Assembly: GCA_025937075.1 (NCBI GenBank)
Contig: JAICSD010000040.1
Coordinates: 1 to 16,273 of the forward strand
DNA length: 16,273 nt
Reading direction: 5' to 3'
Source of the DNA: Vicinamibacteria bacterium
GTDB lineage: Bacteria > Acidobacteriota > Vicinamibacteria > Vicinamibacterales > 2-12-FULL-66-21
Position numbers and translations under genes: made by a program. The notes beneath the pieces were generated by a model. It was not told the origin of the DNA, searched no databases, and saw nothing but the letters and a program-made list of their open reading frames with translations. How positions within the stretch are numbered: the first letter of the stretch is position 1; each line of letters starts with the position of its first letter. Positions 14,732 to 16,273 of the stretch are shown here, piece by piece.

Positions 14732-15793
14732 ATGGACCAACTTCCTCTGTTTCCGGTTGAAGCCTCGACGCAGGCAGGGCAGGTAGACGCGCTCTACTTC
14801 TTCCTCGTCGCCGTGTCGGCGTTTTTTGCCGTGCTCGTCGCCGTCCTGCTGATCGTGTTCGCGGTCCGGTTTCGGCGCCGCCGGGAGGACGAAGTCGGCG
14901 AAGCCATTCACGGATCCATCGTGCTCGAGATGGCATGGACGCTGATCCCGCTCGGGATCGCCATGTTCATGTTCGTCTGGGGCGCGCAGGTGTTCTTCCA
15001 TCTCACGCGGCCGCCGCGCGGCGCGATGGAGATCTACGTCGTCGGGAAGCAGTGGATGTGGAAGCTGCAGCACGCGGACGGTGCGCGAGAAATCAACGAG
15101 CTGCACGTGCCGGCCGGGCGTCCGGTGAAGCTGATCATGGGATCTGAAGATGTGCTGCACAGCTTCTTCCTGCCGGCGTTCCGCGTGAAAGCCGACGTCA
15201 TTCCGGGCCGCTACAACACGCTGTGGTTCACCGCGACGAAGCCGGGGCGCTACCACATCTTCTGCACGCAGTATTGCGGAACGAAGCATTCGGCGATGAT
15301 CGGATGGGTCACCGTGATGGAGCCCGCGGATTACCAGGCGTGGTTGAGCGGCGGCTCGAGCGGGATTTCGATCGCCGACAACGGCGCCAAGCTGTTTCAG
15401 GATCTCGGCTGCGCGTCGTGCCATCAGGAAGTGCAGCAGGGACGCGGACCGACGCTGCGCGGCGCCTACGGCCACGAGGTGAAGCTCAATGACGGCCAGA
15501 CGGTCGTGGTCAACGACGATTACGTCCGCGAATCGATCGTGAACCCGCAGGCCAAGATCGTCGCGGGCTTCCAGCCGATCATGCCGACGTTCCAGGGCCT
15601 CGTGAGCGAGGACCAGCTCCTGCAGCTCGTGGCCTACGTGAAGTCGCTCGGCGGCGCGGCCCCCGGCGGCGGCATTCCGATTCCGCCGTCGTTGATGCCC
15701 AAGGCGCCGAATGGGCGCGAGCCGGGAGGCGTCAGCGGCGCAGCCGGCTCCAGCCGCGGCGCGCAGCCGGCATCGAAGTCCCCGGGAAATTGA
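14732..15793 (+). CDS. coxB: caa3-type cytochrome c oxidase subunit II
   Basis: The 353-residue protein has two membrane helices (about 21-46 and 65-89), a cupredoxin CuA domain (about 98-200) and a fused cytochrome c domain (about 215-310). CuA ligands are His143, Cys178, Cys182, His186 and Met189. The backbone-ligand position between the cysteines is Gln180 (CTQYC) where many CoxB have Glu. The heme c site is C227-A-S-C-H231 with a likely axial Met284 in PIMPTF. This caa3 architecture accepts electrons straight from ACIII or a small cytochrome c. A Gly/Pro/Ser-rich tail of about 35 residues follows. No classical signal peptide or lipobox is present before helix 1. ATG 14732 is chosen; an in-frame TTG lies three codons upstream. 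The coxA ATG follows after one base. Confidence 0.95.
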   Translation: MDQLPLFPVEASTQAGQVDALYFFLVAVSAFFAVLVAVLLIVFAVRFRRRREDEVGEAIHGSIVLEMAWTLIPLGIAMFMFVWGAQVFFHLTRPPRGAMEIYVVGKQWMWKLQHADGAREINELHVPAGRPVKLIMGSEDVLHSFFLPAFRVKADVIPGRYNTLWFTATKPGRYHIFCTQYCGTKHSAMIGWVTVMEPADYQAWLSGGSSGISIADNGAKLFQDLGCASCHQEVQQGRGPTLRGAYGHEVKLNDGQTVVVNDDYVRESIVNPQAKIVAGFQPIMPTFQGLVSEDQLLQLVAYVKSLGGAAPGGGIPIPPSLMPKAPNGREPGGVSGAAGSSRGAQPASKSPGN

Positions 15794-15794
15794 T

Positions 15795-16273
15795 ATGGAT
15801 ACCATTACCACCACCACCGGCCTGAATTACCTGAACAACGGCTACGGCTTGAAGTCGTGGCTGTTGACGAAGGACCACAAGCGCATCGCGCTGCTGTACC
15901 TGTGGTCCGTCACGGCGTTCTTCGCGCTCGGCGGCTTCTTCGCGCTGTTGATCCGCCTCGAGCTCCTCACGCCGGCGGCCGACCTGGTTCAGCCCGACAC
16001 GTACAACAAGCTGTTCACCATGCACGGCGTGATCATGGTGTTCTTCTTCCTGATCCCGTCGATCCCGGCGACGCTCGGCAACTTCCTCATTCCGATCATG
16101 GTGGGCGCGAAGGATCTCGCGTTCCCGCGCATCAACCTGCTGAGCTGGTACATCTATATCCTCGGCGGCCTCTTCACGATCGGCGCCGCGGCGACCGGCG
16201 GCATCGACACCGGGTGGACGTTCTACGTGCCCTACAGCACGGCGGCCTCGAACAGCCACGTCATCCTGGCGGG
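15795..16273 (+). CDS. coxA: Cytochrome c oxidase subunit I, 3' end beyond the window
   Basis: The first 159 codons are present and the gene runs off the right edge. The sequence has the cytoplasmic [12 protein letters not shown] start, helix I (about 31-55), and helix II with His77 in [15 protein letters not shown], a low-spin heme a ligand. [17 protein letters not shown] and [11 protein letters not shown] follow, typical of A-type caa3 oxidases. CoxA carries heme a, heme a3 and CuB, reduces O2 to water and pumps protons. The remaining metal ligands lie outside the window and cannot be checked. ATG 15795 overlaps nothing and lies one base after the coxB stop, so coupling is likely. A coxC gene should follow. 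Confidence 0.95.
   Translation, partial: MDTITTTTGLNYLNNGYGLKSWLLTKDHKRIALLYLWSVTAFFALGGFFALLIRLELLTPAADLVQPDTYNKLFTMHGVIMVFFFLIPSIPATLGNFLIPIMVGAKDLAFPRINLLSWYIYILGGLFTIGAAATGGIDTGWTFYVPYSTAASNSHVILA

Overview
The window is GC-rich chromosomal DNA from a bacterium that I would place in the Acidobacteriota, perhaps the Vicinamibacteria. That placement is an inference. It rests on a complete Alternative Complex III (ACIII) cluster joined to a caa3-type oxidase, on gene style, and on abundant 7-bp-period repeats and Arg/Ala-coding hairpin repeats. I have run no phylogenetic test.

Layout. The left third (about 1-5140) is on the minus strand. Reading leftwards it holds an M61-family aminopeptidase with a PDZ domain (5140-3305), a thioredoxin-reductase-like flavoprotein whose ATG overlaps the peptidase stop (3305-2256), a MocR/GntR-type PLP-binding regulator (2046-601) and a 48-residue YHS metal-binding protein (538-392). 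Bases 1-377 hold 2.5 tandem copies of a ~150-bp hairpin-bearing repeat and no gene. A fourth copy sits in frame inside the 5' end of the flavoprotein gene.

The right two thirds are on the plus strand and read as one respiratory operon: actA (pentaheme cytochrome c), actB (Fe-S/MopB-like), actC (NrfD-like), actD, actE (monoheme lipoprotein), actF (NrfD-like), an unnamed single-TM protein, sco (copper chaperone), coxB (CuA subunit with fused cytochrome c) and coxA (cut off by the window end). From actB to the small membrane protein the genes are 3 bp apart or overlap. The products should form a quinol-to-oxygen chain: ACIII oxidises menaquinol or another quinol, electrons pass through its c hemes to the CoxB cytochrome c domain and CuA, and CoxA reduces O2. 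Sco would load CuA.

The 300-bp divergent region between the peptidase and actA holds two heptamer arrays, a perfect 9-bp inverted repeat, and a strong palindrome (TTGTGAA-N4-TTCACAT). The palindrome matches both Rex and CRP-type operators and overlaps candidate promoters in both directions.

The least explained signal is a set of short arrays that share a 7-bp period but not a sequence. They occur in the peptidase/actA gap (two), in the actA/actB gap (bracketed by a perfect 14-bp inverted repeat and ending at the actB ATG), in a linker of ActB, and in the ActE signal-peptide coding region. I see no rRNA, tRNA, CRISPR array, transposase or phage gene.
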